Origin: Ruegeria faecimaris
GTDB lineage: Bacteria > Pseudomonadota > Alphaproteobacteria > Rhodobacterales > Rhodobacteraceae
DNA: 64,000 nt
Reading direction: 5' to 3'
Assembly (NCBI RefSeq): GCF_900182615.1
Contig: NZ_FXTE01000009.1
Coordinates: 62,001-126,000 of the forward strand
Shown here: positions 8,624 to 16,304 of the stretch, one piece after another
How positions within the stretch are numbered: the first letter of the stretch is position 1
How the letters are laid out: every line of letters begins with the position of its first letter
Notes under the pieces: model-generated
Told to the model about the DNA's origin: nothing
Seen by the model: the letters and a program-made list of their open reading frames with translations, nothing else
Database searches by the model: none
Program-made: the position numbers and the translations under genes

Positions 8624-9699
8624 CCACCATACAAATTCTTGTCATGCTTCTCGACAATCGAGGCAAACCGGCGGGCAAAGCGTTCATCTGCCTTGGCCTT
8701 TTTCTCCAGCACGTCGCGGGCAAAGACCATGTGGTCCTCATGCGCCTCGAGCATGTCGGCCATTTTCTGGTTGGTCGCGGTGCCGATCGAGGCCATGGCG
8801 GTTTGCGCCTCTTGGTCGGTCTGCACGCCGATCTCGTTGATGCGGTGGGCCACGTCCTGCTGCTGCGCGGTTTTCAGCGATTTGGTCAGGGCGTCATACA
8901 GCACCACGCGCTGCTGCGTGTCTGTCTGCAGCTTGTTGATCAGCACCATCTGCGTCGCCGCCTGGTTTTGCAGGGAATCGACCCAGGTCTTGCCCTTTTC
9001 GATATAACGCTCCAGCGTTTGCGACTTGGCCAGCTTGACCTGCTCTTCCTGAACCTTGGCGTTGTATTGCTTGTTCAGCTCAGCCAGTTCGGTCTCCAGC
9101 TGGGTGCGCGCGGCGGCGTCTTGTTCGACGCTGATCTTGTTCTCCAACGTGATGATTGTCGGGTCCATGCCCTGAATTTCGGCGCGCAATGCCTCCAGCT
9201 CGGCCACGGTGCCCTCACGGTCGTCCAGCGTGCCGGTCAGGTTGTTTTCAACCTTCACGCGCTGTTCTTCCAGCACCGACAGCTGCCCTTCCAGCAGTTT
9301 CACGATCACGTCGGATTTGGCGATCAGGTCCTGCAGCTTGTCGTCGATACTGGCTGTGCGCATCCGCTCCTGCCGCATCGATTCAGATTTACCCTTCGAG
9401 AAGATGCCAACAAACGTCTCCCACCCGGATTTTGAGCGCATCTCGTCAAAATCCTTAGAGAACGCGCTGGTGACGTCATCCAGACCCATGATCAGCTCGG
9501 CGATATTGGCGTTCATGACTTCGGTATGGGCGTGCACATCTTCCAAAGTGGCGTTTTCGATATCGATATCCGCCTCGGCCGTACCGATCTTGGCCCGCGC
9601 AGCCTCAATCCGCGAGGTCAGTCCTTGGATCTGCGACTGGCTTTCGCGCACTTTCGTCTGTGTTTCTTCAATTAACGCTTCGAATTGCTGGTTCGACAT
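8620..9699 (-). CDS. Coiled-coil protein, first gene of the AAA+ operon (weak TelA resemblance)
   Basis: A 359-residue cytoplasmic protein, almost entirely helical. Long heptad-like stretches cover about residues 1-55, 115-215 and 250-330, and no membrane segment is present. The pattern of a central Leu/Glu-rich coil followed by a Gln/Asn-rich helical C terminus (QNQAATQMVLINKLQTDTQQ) recalls TelA-type toxic-anion-resistance proteins, but I see no diagnostic motif and the similarity may be only compositional. It starts the operon, with a purine-rich stretch (AGGGGACAGCAG) before the ATG. It may form the scaffold or filament on which the ATPase acts; that is inference. Confidence 0.72.
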   Translation of the reverse strand: MSNQQFEALIEETQTKVRESQSQIQGLTSRIEAARAKIGTAEADIDIENATLEDVHAHTEVMNANIAELIMGLDDVTSAFSKDFDEMRSKSGWETFVGIFSKGKSESMRQERMRTASIDDKLQDLIAKSDVIVKLLEGQLSVLEEQRVKVENNLTGTLDDREGTVAELEALRAEIQGMDPTIITLENKISVEQDAAARTQLETELAELNKQYNAKVQEEQVKLAKSQTLERYIEKGKTWVDSLQNQAATQMVLINKLQTDTQQRVVLYDALTKSLKTAQQQDVAHRINEIGVQTDQEAQTAMASIGTATNQKMADMLEAHEDHMVFARDVLEKKAKADERFARRFASIVEKHDKNLYGG

Positions 9700-9957
9700 C
9701 TCTGCTGTCCCCTGTTTTCTTTATTTACCCAATAAGATAGGGAATGTTATGTTCATTTACATCCCCTTGAGCCCTCAAATCACCGAGACTTTTACAATTT
9801 CGTATCGAAAAAGATAGGCCACGCAGGCGAGATATCTGCACTCTGCAACGATGAATTTGATCAAATCTGGATTGATCCTGACCGCCGAGTGGACATAGAC
9901 AAATGCGACGCCACCTGTTTGGGTGCGCGCAAACCCTTTTCTGCCGGAGTCCGACCC
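9700..9957. promoter_or_regulatory. Divergent promoter region between the AAA+ operon and gabD
   Basis: 258 bases, AT-richer than the flanks, carry the promoters of two divergent units. Two palindromes are visible: TTGAGCCCTCAA (9767-9778), nearer the operon, and ATTTGATCAAAT (9855-9866), perfect over 12 bases, nearer gabD. The second has a partial echo, GGATTGATCC, just after it. Either could be an operator. No regulator gene lies adjacent, so none can be named. Confidence 0.4.
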
Positions 9958-11433
9958 ATGCTGGATACTACGACCGACCTGAAATCCATTCTGAAAAACC
10001 CCGATCTGCTGGTGACCAAGGCCTATATCGGCGGCCAGTGGGTCGATGGTGACAATGGGACGTTTTCCGTCACCAACCCTGCGCGGGGCGACGTGATCGC
10101 CGAGGTCGCCGACCTGAGCCGCGCGCAGGTTGCAGGTGCCATCGCACAGGCCGAGGCCGCGCAAAAGGAATGGGCCAAGCTGACCGGCAAGGAACGCGCC
10201 GTGATCCTGCGCCGCTGGTACGATCTGATGATGGAAAACGCCGAGGATCTGGGCAAGATCCTGACCGCCGAACAGGGCAAGCCGCTGGCCGAAGCCGTGG
10301 GTGAGATCGGCTATGGTGCCTCGTTCATCGAGTTTTTCGGCGAAGAGGCCAAGCGCGTTTATGGCGAGACTATTCCAGGTCATCAGCGCGACAAACGCAT
10401 CATGGTGCTGAAGCAGCCCATCGGCGTTGCGGCCTCGATCACGCCCTGGAACTTCCCCAATGCGATGATCACGCGAAAGGCCGGACCGGCGCTTGCAGCC
10501 GGATGCGCCTTTGTCGCCCGGCCTGCCGCCGAGACACCCTTGTCGGCGCTGGTTCTGGGCGCATTGGCCCAGCAGGCAGGCATCCCCGCCGGTGTGTTCA
10601 ACGTGGTGCCCTCGTCGCGCGCCAGCGAAATCGGCAAGGAGTTCTGCGAAAACCCCGGCGTGCGCAAGCTGACCTTTACCGGCTCGACCGAGGTGGGGCG
10701 CATCCTGCTGCGGCAGGCGGCGGAACAGGTGATGAAATGCTCGATGGAACTGGGCGGCAATGCGCCGTTCATCGTGTTTGACGATGCCGATCTGGATGCC
10801 GCCGTCGAAGGCGCGATGATGTGCAAGTTCCGCAATAACGGCCAGACCTGTGTCTGTGCCAACCGCATCTATGTGCAGGCCGGTGTCTATGACGCGTTTG
10901 CTGCCAAGTTGAAGGCTGCGGTCGAGGCTCTGAACGTCGGCGACGGCCTGAACGAAGGCATCACCACCGGACCGCTGATCAATGATGACGCCGTTGCAAA
11001 GGTGCAGGAACATATCAAGGATGTAACCGACAAAGGCGGCCAAATCCTGACCGGTGGCCTGCCGCACGATCTGGGCGGCACCTTCTTTGAGCCGACCATT
11101 GTCACCGGTGTGACGCAGGACATGCTGGTGGCGCAGGACGAAACCTTTGGCCCGCTGGCACCGCTGTTCAAGTTCGAGGATGAAGACGACGTGATCGCCA
11201 TGGCCAATGACACGATCTTTGGTCTGGCCTCGTATTTCTATGCCAAGGATCTCAGCCGCGTTTACAAAGTGGCCGAAGCGCTGGAATACGGGATCGTTGG
11301 TGTGAACACCGGCATCATCTCAACCGAGTTGGGCCCGTTTGGCGGCGTCAAACAATCCGGCTTGGGCCGCGAAGGCAGCCATCATGGCATGGAAGACTAT
11401 CTGGAGATGAAATACATCTGCCTGTCGGTCTGA
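9958..11433 (+). CDS. gabD: NAD(P)-dependent succinate-semialdehyde dehydrogenase
   Basis: Oxidises succinate semialdehyde to succinate in the cytoplasm, the last step of the GABA shunt. I chose the ATG at 9958, 491 residues, because GGAG lies just upstream and the protein then begins like the family; the open frame runs further 5'. ALDH motifs are present: PWNFPNAM, FTGSTEVG, the general-base Glu in MELGGNAPF (about E264) and the nucleophile in NNGQTCVCAN (about C298), a near-exact GabD signature. The cofactor-binding Lys of the usual KPA motif is Arg here (ARPAAETP). No gabT is adjacent. A GC hairpin follows the stop. Confidence 0.93.
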   Translation: MLDTTTDLKSILKNPDLLVTKAYIGGQWVDGDNGTFSVTNPARGDVIAEVADLSRAQVAGAIAQAEAAQKEWAKLTGKERAVILRRWYDLMMENAEDLGKILTAEQGKPLAEAVGEIGYGASFIEFFGEEAKRVYGETIPGHQRDKRIMVLKQPIGVAASITPWNFPNAMITRKAGPALAAGCAFVARPAAETPLSALVLGALAQQAGIPAGVFNVVPSSRASEIGKEFCENPGVRKLTFTGSTEVGRILLRQAAEQVMKCSMELGGNAPFIVFDDADLDAAVEGAMMCKFRNNGQTCVCANRIYVQAGVYDAFAAKLKAAVEALNVGDGLNEGITTGPLINDDAVAKVQEHIKDVTDKGGQILTGGLPHDLGGTFFEPTIVTGVTQDMLVAQDETFGPLAPLFKFEDEDDVIAMANDTIFGLASYFYAKDLSRVYKVAEALEYGIVGVNTGIISTELGPFGGVKQSGLGREGSHHGMEDYLEMKYICLSV

Positions 11434-11473
11434 TCCGCCCAAACCTTCGCTGTACAGATGGCCGTAAAGGCAA

Positions 11474-11501
11474 CGCCCCGCGTCTGGAGGAACGCGGGGC
11501 G
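11474..11501. terminator. Hairpin between gabD and hsp20
   Basis: Perfect 10-base arms CGCCCCGCGT (11474-11483) and ACGCGGGGCG (11492-11501) around an 8-base loop, between convergent gabD and hsp20. It can serve both strands. There is no T-run on either side. Confidence 0.6.
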
Positions 11502-11555
11502 CATGGTGCGGTAATCCAGAGAGGAACGATTACCGCGGCGTGGTGACTGACTGCC

Positions 11556-12023
11556 TCAGTTTACGGCTTTGGCGTCAACCACATCCTTTTCGATGGCCTT
11601 GCTGGACGAAATCTCGATCCGGCGGGCTTTCAGGGCTTCGGGCACCTCGCGCTTGAGATCGATATTCAGCATGCCGTTCTCATGGCTGGCACCGGTAACA
11701 CGAACGTGGTCGGCAAGGGCAAAACGGCGCTCGAACGCGCGGGTGGCGATGCCGCGGTGCAGATAGCTGCGATCTTTGTCTTCCGCAGTTTTCTTACCGG
11801 CGACGACCAACGAATTCTCTTTCACTTCGACCGAAAGATCGGCCTCGGAAAAACCGGCAACAGCAACCGAGATACGATAGGTGTCGACATCGGTTTTTTC
11901 GATGTTGTAGGGCGGATAGCTGGGTTGAGCCACATCATTGGTCAGAACGCGATCCATCATGTCAGCGATCTGGTCAAAACCTACAGTGGCGCGGTGCAGC
12001 GGTGCAAAGTCAAATGTACGCAT
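11556..12023 (-). CDS. Small heat-shock protein (Hsp20/IbpA type)
   Basis: ATP-independent holdase chaperone of the alpha-crystallin family. The start at 12023 (MRTFDFAPLHRATVGFDQI) matches the IbpA N terminus and gives 155 residues, a usual length; GAGGAT lies just upstream. The alpha-crystallin domain runs from about residue 35 to 125, with YPPYNIEKTDVDTYRISVAV at its start, FERRFALADHV, and the closing block ENGMLNIDLKREVPE. Expected to be heat induced: a heat-shock-type promoter is visible about 100 bases upstream. Confidence 0.93.
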   Translation of the reverse strand: MRTFDFAPLHRATVGFDQIADMMDRVLTNDVAQPSYPPYNIEKTDVDTYRISVAVAGFSEADLSVEVKENSLVVAGKKTAEDKDRSYLHRGIATRAFERRFALADHVRVTGASHENGMLNIDLKREVPEALKARRIEISSSKAIEKDVVDAKAVN

Positions 12024-12121
12024 ATGTCGTATCCTCATGTTTGAGCGATGAACGTAATGCCCTCCGATCGGACGGGCGTTCGATTGTCTCAGGCCCCGTT
12101 TGCGGCGACCCGATACATTTG

Positions 12122-12149
12122 ACATGGGAAACGTTCTGGCCGAGTTCAA
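12122..12149 (-). promoter_or_regulatory. RpoH (sigma-32) type promoter of hsp20
   Basis: On the minus strand TTGAAC (12149-12144) is followed after 15 bases by CCCATGT (12128-12122), the layout of heat-shock promoters (TTGAA, 13-15 bases, CCCAT). It lies about 100 bases before the hsp20 ATG and overlaps the end of the upstream protease gene. This is a match to known consensus, without experimental support. Confidence 0.5.
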
Positions 12150-12961
12150 CCCCCTCCGGAGCTGATGAATTTCGCACCGGTATCCGACTTGCCTGATCCC
12201 ACCTGCAATCGCTTTATTGTCGCCTTTGGTTTAGGGGCATCCCGGCGCAGAGTCGCCTTCAGATCGGCCACAATTTCCTGCAATTCCATACCGAATCCCA
12301 CTTTCTGCCGACCATCCGTACCAACTGCAGAGACTACTGAAAGTATTTGCCAGCGCGGACCGTTTCGCGCCAACAGAGCCGAACCCGAGGACCCAAAGGT
12401 AATGTCGCAGTTGAATGTGATCAGGCCCTGATAGCGCTGCAGGATTTTGCAGGACCGTTCCCGCGTAATCGCATTCGATCGGCCCCGACCATACGATGCA
12501 AGACTGACCTCATCCCCCGCCACGCGCCCGTTATGCAACGCAAAGGGATCGGCCACGGAATAGGGGATCGGTTGATCCAGCCGCATCAACGCGACATCAA
12601 CGCGCACGGCATCGGGCGACAGTTGAGCGAAACGTGTGTAATCCGGATGTGCCGCGATCTGCACCACCTTGCGATCTGCCAACGCAGTTCCGTCGCTTAG
12701 CCCTGCCCGAAAGGTTACCTGCCCTGGCCCATAGGGTTGACCGGTTCTTTTGTCCAAGGCGCAATGGGCCGCGGTCAGTACCAGATCCTGTGCGATCAAC
12801 GTACCCGTACAAAACCCCTCGGCGCCGATATCCAGGCGGCCGACGGCCTCCCAGCCATATAGGTCATCGCGGTCGGTGAGTTTGCGTTTTGCACTTTGCG
12901 CCTGGGACATCGTTGTCATCATAGCCAGGCATAAAAACAGGCTTGCCCAAAATCGCATCAT
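12146..12961 (-). CDS. Secreted trypsin-like serine protease (S1 family)
   Basis: A 271-residue exported protease. A signal peptide (about residues 1-22, ending SQAQ) precedes an S1 domain with the full triad: His66 in LTAAHC, Asp122 in RVDVALMRL and Ser192 in FGSSGSAL. The segment before the nucleophile is GSSG rather than GDSG, so the Asp that stabilises the classic zymogen-activated state is missing. Cys51 and Cys67 flank the His as in trypsins. A C-terminal extension of about 35 residues ends in GGG. It overlaps the upstream paralogue by four bases, so the two are co-translated. Confidence 0.88.
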   Translation of the reverse strand: MMRFWASLFLCLAMMTTMSQAQSAKRKLTDRDDLYGWEAVGRLDIGAEGFCTGTLIAQDLVLTAAHCALDKRTGQPYGPGQVTFRAGLSDGTALADRKVVQIAAHPDYTRFAQLSPDAVRVDVALMRLDQPIPYSVADPFALHNGRVAGDEVSLASYGRGRSNAITRERSCKILQRYQGLITFNCDITFGSSGSALLARNGPRWQILSVVSAVGTDGRQKVGFGMELQEIVADLKATLRRDAPKPKATIKRLQVGSGKSDTGAKFISSGGG

Positions 12962-13749
12962 GGCCGGACGAACCTGGCGCCAATATGACGGCTTGCCGAA
13001 TCGCCGGTGTCCGAGCCGCTGAATCCGCGCCCGGCGGACAGTTCACTCCGCAGCAAAGGCAACGAAACCTCGACCGCGGTACCTATGGCCACAGGCTCGC
13101 CATTGAATTCCGCCTTGGCCGCCACGACCGAGACGATCCGTGGTCTTTCGCCCTCGAACGCAAATACCGGGGCGCCGGAGGATCCAAACTCGACATCACA
13201 GGACAGGACAAGAACCTCGGAAACGCCGGTCACGACCGAGCAGACCTCCTGCAATGATGGCGCCTCGGCGCGGTCCTTCGCATAGGACACAACCCCAACT
13301 TCCTGTCCGCGAACGGGCCGATCGCCGGTATCAAATGGAATGACCGAGGTACTGCGGATTGGCTGCCATAGCTCGATCAGCGCAATATCGCTACCGATCC
13401 GGTTGGTCGGGGTTTCGTCGTCGTAAAAGTAATCGGGGTGAATCACCGCCCTGCGCGCCGCACGATAGGCTGATGCCCGACCCAGACGCCAGGCGGCAAG
13501 AAATTCGACCTTAGACAGGTCAATACGTTGGCCTGTGGCCTTATCATAAAGACAATGCGCTGCCGTCAGCACCTGGTTCTGCGCAATCAGCGTCGCGGTG
13601 CAGAATGCTTCGCCGTCAATATTCAAGCGCCCGACAGCCATCCAGGCTCGCCCTGCATCGGTGGTGTCCAGACTTTTCAGCCCGCTATCCTGCGCCAGTA
13701 CGGCCATCGGCATGAGTGCCAGCGCAAAAGCCTTGATCCAGTTTTTCAA
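12958..13749 (-). CDS. Secreted trypsin-like serine protease, tandem paralogue
   Basis: A 263-residue S1 protease, clearly related to its downstream neighbour (shared VGRLNI/VGRLDI and FCTATLIAQ/FCTGTLIAQ). Signal peptide residues 1-20 ending VLAQ. Triad: His65 in LTAAHC, Asp121 in GSDIALIEL, Ser191 in FGSSGAPVF. As in the paralogue, the residue before the nucleophile is Ser rather than Asp. Both keep a probable disulfide at the active site. First gene of a two-gene unit; the promoter should lie in the 100 bases between it and glcF. Substrate unknown; the absence of a clear propeptide suggests direct activity after export. Confidence 0.88.
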   Translation of the reverse strand: MKNWIKAFALALMPMAVLAQDSGLKSLDTTDAGRAWMAVGRLNIDGEAFCTATLIAQNQVLTAAHCLYDKATGQRIDLSKVEFLAAWRLGRASAYRAARRAVIHPDYFYDDETPTNRIGSDIALIELWQPIRSTSVIPFDTGDRPVRGQEVGVVSYAKDRAEAPSLQEVCSVVTGVSEVLVLSCDVEFGSSGAPVFAFEGERPRIVSVVAAKAEFNGEPVAIGTAVEVSLPLLRSELSAGRGFSGSDTGDSASRHIGARFVRP

Positions 13750-13831
13750 GCGGTTCTCCGGCGTTGCTTCCAGCGCATACTCATAGCTGTCGTGTACGGC
13801 GAAAATAGGGCCGGTACGTTTCCCGTTCTAT

Positions 13832-13851
13832 CTGATGCAGCCCTGCATCAG
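13832..13851 (-). terminator. Hairpin downstream of glcF
   Basis: Perfect arms CTGATGCAG (13832-13840) and CTGCATCAG (13843-13851) separated by two bases, immediately after the glcF stop. A plausible terminator of the glc operon. No strong T-run follows. Confidence 0.45.
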
Positions 13852-13855
13852 GCAG

Positions 13856-15178
13856 CTAACGCAGGATCGGCACGGCCGTTCCCATCTCATGACCCTGCTG
13901 CATCGCACGCGGCAACGGCCCGCCTGTGGACCAATCCAACAGCTCGACCGTATGCAAAATAGGTATCTGCGTGGCCGAACCGATCTGCATCATGCAACCT
14001 ATATTGCCTGCAGCGATAACATCAGGGTTCTTAGCCTCAAGCGTCCGAACCTTGCGTTGCTTTAACAGACCCGAGATTTCGGGCTGCATCAGGTTATAGG
14101 TCCCGGCGCTGCCACAGCACAGATGGCTGTCTGAAGGCTCTAACACGGTGAAACCCGCATTCTTCAACAGGTCTTTGGGATGGTTTTTGATCTTTTGCCC
14201 ATGCTGCAAAGAACAAGCGGCATGATAGGCGACGGTCATGCCCTTGTGCTGGCCTCCGGGCAGGTCCAGTTGCACCAGCAATTCGCTGATATCCATGGCA
14301 ATCGCCGAAACCCGCGCGGCATCTGCCGCCAAAGCCTCGTTTCGGAACATGTGCCCGTAATCCTTGACGGTCGTACCACAACCCGAAGTGTTGATGACGA
14401 CGGCATCCAGCCCCTGGCCATCGATCTCTCTGGTCCAGGCCTGTATATTGGCCGCCGCCGCTTTGTGGCTGTCAGCCACCTTGCCCATGTGATGGGTCAG
14501 CGCACCACAGCATCCCGCGCCTTTGGCCACAACGACTTCGCAGCCCAGCCGGGTCAGCAGGCGAATCGTGGCGTCGTTGATATCCGTGTTCAGCGCCTTT
14601 TGGGCGCAGCCTGTCATCAGTGCCACGCGCTTTTTCGGCGCTCCTTTAGGGGCAAAGCGTTGCGGGTCATCGTTGCGGCTGACCGGAGGGATATGTTTTG
14701 GTGCCATCTCCAGCATCGCCCGCAGCCGCGCATCCGGCATCAGAAACCGGAAGGGACGGCCCAGCTTGGCCCCGATCAGGGCCCAGCGAAACCGCGTCGG
14801 ATAGGGCAGAATCTGCGCCAGAACCCAACGCAGAAGGCGATCGGTCAGCGGGCGTTTGTAGTTTTGCTCGATATACTCCCGCGCGTGATCGACCAGGTGC
14901 ATATAGTGAACGCCCGACGGACAGGTGGTCATGCAGGCCAAACAGGACAGGCAGCGGTCGATATGTTTGACGGTTTTCTCATCCGGGACACGCTCATTCT
15001 CAAGCATGTCCTTGATCAGGTAGATCCGTCCGCGCGGGCTGTCGAGCTCATCCCCCAGCACCTGATAAGTCGGGCAAGTGGCGGTACAAAAGCCGCAATG
15101 AACACAGCTGCGCAGGATCTGGTTCGAGCGCTGGGTCGCCGGATCCTGCAGCTGTTTTTCGGTGAAATCTGTCTGCAT
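13856..15178 (-). CDS. glcF: Glycolate oxidase iron-sulfur subunit
   Basis: Electron-transfer subunit of membrane-associated glycolate oxidase, which converts glycolate to glyoxylate. At 440 residues it is of family length. Two 4Fe-4S motifs are complete: Cys25-x2-Cys28-x2-Cys31-x3-Cys35 (CVHCGFCTATCP) and Cys76, 79, 82, 86 (CLSCLACMTTCP). Two CCG-type heterodisulfide-reductase motifs follow, GAGCCGAL and HLCCGSAGTY. It is the last gene of glcDEF, starting 4 bases after the glcE stop. Glycolate is a phytoplankton exudate, so the operon fits a marine life. Confidence 0.95.
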   Translation of the reverse strand: MQTDFTEKQLQDPATQRSNQILRSCVHCGFCTATCPTYQVLGDELDSPRGRIYLIKDMLENERVPDEKTVKHIDRCLSCLACMTTCPSGVHYMHLVDHAREYIEQNYKRPLTDRLLRWVLAQILPYPTRFRWALIGAKLGRPFRFLMPDARLRAMLEMAPKHIPPVSRNDDPQRFAPKGAPKKRVALMTGCAQKALNTDINDATIRLLTRLGCEVVVAKGAGCCGALTHHMGKVADSHKAAAANIQAWTREIDGQGLDAVVINTSGCGTTVKDYGHMFRNEALAADAARVSAIAMDISELLVQLDLPGGQHKGMTVAYHAACSLQHGQKIKNHPKDLLKNAGFTVLEPSDSHLCCGSAGTYNLMQPEISGLLKQRKVRTLEAKNPDVIAAGNIGCMMQIGSATQIPILHTVELLDWSTGGPLPRAMQQGHEMGTAVPILR

Positions 15179-15182
15179 TGCC

Positions 15183-16286
15183 CTACCCCATCAGCCCCGG
15201 GTTAAACAGCCCTCGGGGATCAAATTTCGCCCGAATGCCTTTTATTAGAGCCTGTATAGCTACACTCTCAGGCTGGAACCGGCCCAGCCGCTCGACCGTT
15301 TCCGCATCGCCGCGCACAAGGGTTGCATGACCAGAAAAAGTGCCAAGTCGCGCCCGCAAATCGGTTCCCGCAGGAAGGCGCAGCCAGATCAGACCGCCGC
15401 CCCAGTCGTAGAACACCTGTTCAGCCTCGGCCCGCGCCGCGATCATCGGGGCGTCACCGGGCGTGACAGACAGACGCCACACGTCGCCAGCCTTGCCCCG
15501 GAACGCGTGAACATCGCGGGTCGCCGTCCACAGCGTTGCCGGTTCATCGACATTTGCGATCTGGCCGAACCCAGACAGTTCGGATGTCAGCCTCTCGGTT
15601 CTGTAAGCGACGGAATCCGCAAATCCTTCGACCCTAACAAAGGCTTTTTCGCACTCCGGGTCATAAGCTGCGCCAGTGACCTCGAACGGAGATCTAAGCG
15701 CTGCGGACAGCGTTTTTATCGCTGCTTCTGCATTAGATACGGTCACTGACAGCGTTGCTGTGTGTTCCGGCTTGGGCAGGACTTTCAGCGACACTTCGGT
15801 CAGCACGCCCAACGTTCCCCAGGACCCACAGATCAGCTTGACCAGATCATAGCCAGTGACATTCTTCATCACCCGCCCGCCACTTTTGATCACCTGCCCG
15901 GTGCCATCGACATATCGCACCCCCAGCAAGAAATCGCGACATGCGCCTGCCTGAATGCGGCGCGGCCCCGAGATGTTGGCGGCAACCACACCGCCGATGG
16001 TCGGCTCGCCTTGGGTGCCCAACAGGCTGCGATGGTCCATCGGCTCAAAGGCCAGTTGCTGGCCCTCGGCCTCCAATGCGGCCTCAACCTCGGCTAGCGG
16101 TGTTCCGGCCTGCGCAACCAGCGTTAAGGCGCCGGGTTCATACAGTGTGATGCCTGTCATCCCGCCGGTTTCAATCACTTGGCCGGGACCCTCAACGCCA
16201 CGAGTGCCGCCGCCTGTGATACGCACGGCGCCTGTAAGTCCGGCAACCATCTGGGCCAGTTCAGTTTCGGACGTGGGTTTCATCAT
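15183..16286 (-). CDS. glcE: Glycolate oxidase FAD-binding subunit GlcE
   Basis: FAD-binding PCMH-type subunit of glycolate oxidase, 367 residues. The FAD-site region is seen in VRITGGGTRG (about residues 21-30), EPTIGGVVAANISGPRR and GVRYVDGTGQVIKSGGRVMKNVTGYDL, the last being a strong GlcE signature. The C terminus (IRAKFDPRGLFNPGLM) is also typical. Two adjacent ATGs (16286 and 16283) are possible starts. It sits 18 bases after glcD and 4 bases before glcF, consistent with a single transcript. Confidence 0.94.
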   Translation of the reverse strand: MMKPTSETELAQMVAGLTGAVRITGGGTRGVEGPGQVIETGGMTGITLYEPGALTLVAQAGTPLAEVEAALEAEGQQLAFEPMDHRSLLGTQGEPTIGGVVAANISGPRRIQAGACRDFLLGVRYVDGTGQVIKSGGRVMKNVTGYDLVKLICGSWGTLGVLTEVSLKVLPKPEHTATLSVTVSNAEAAIKTLSAALRSPFEVTGAAYDPECEKAFVRVEGFADSVAYRTERLTSELSGFGQIANVDEPATLWTATRDVHAFRGKAGDVWRLSVTPGDAPMIAARAEAEQVFYDWGGGLIWLRLPAGTDLRARLGTFSGHATLVRGDAETVERLGRFQPESVAIQALIKGIRAKFDPRGLFNPGLMG

Positions 16287-16304
16287 ATATCTCTTTGTTA
16301 GAGC

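Noticed and set aside
9775..11067. 430-codon frame on the minus strand over gabD
   Set aside because: Antisense to a strongly conserved ALDH; the frame exists because of GC-rich codon bias. Its protein has no recognisable family.
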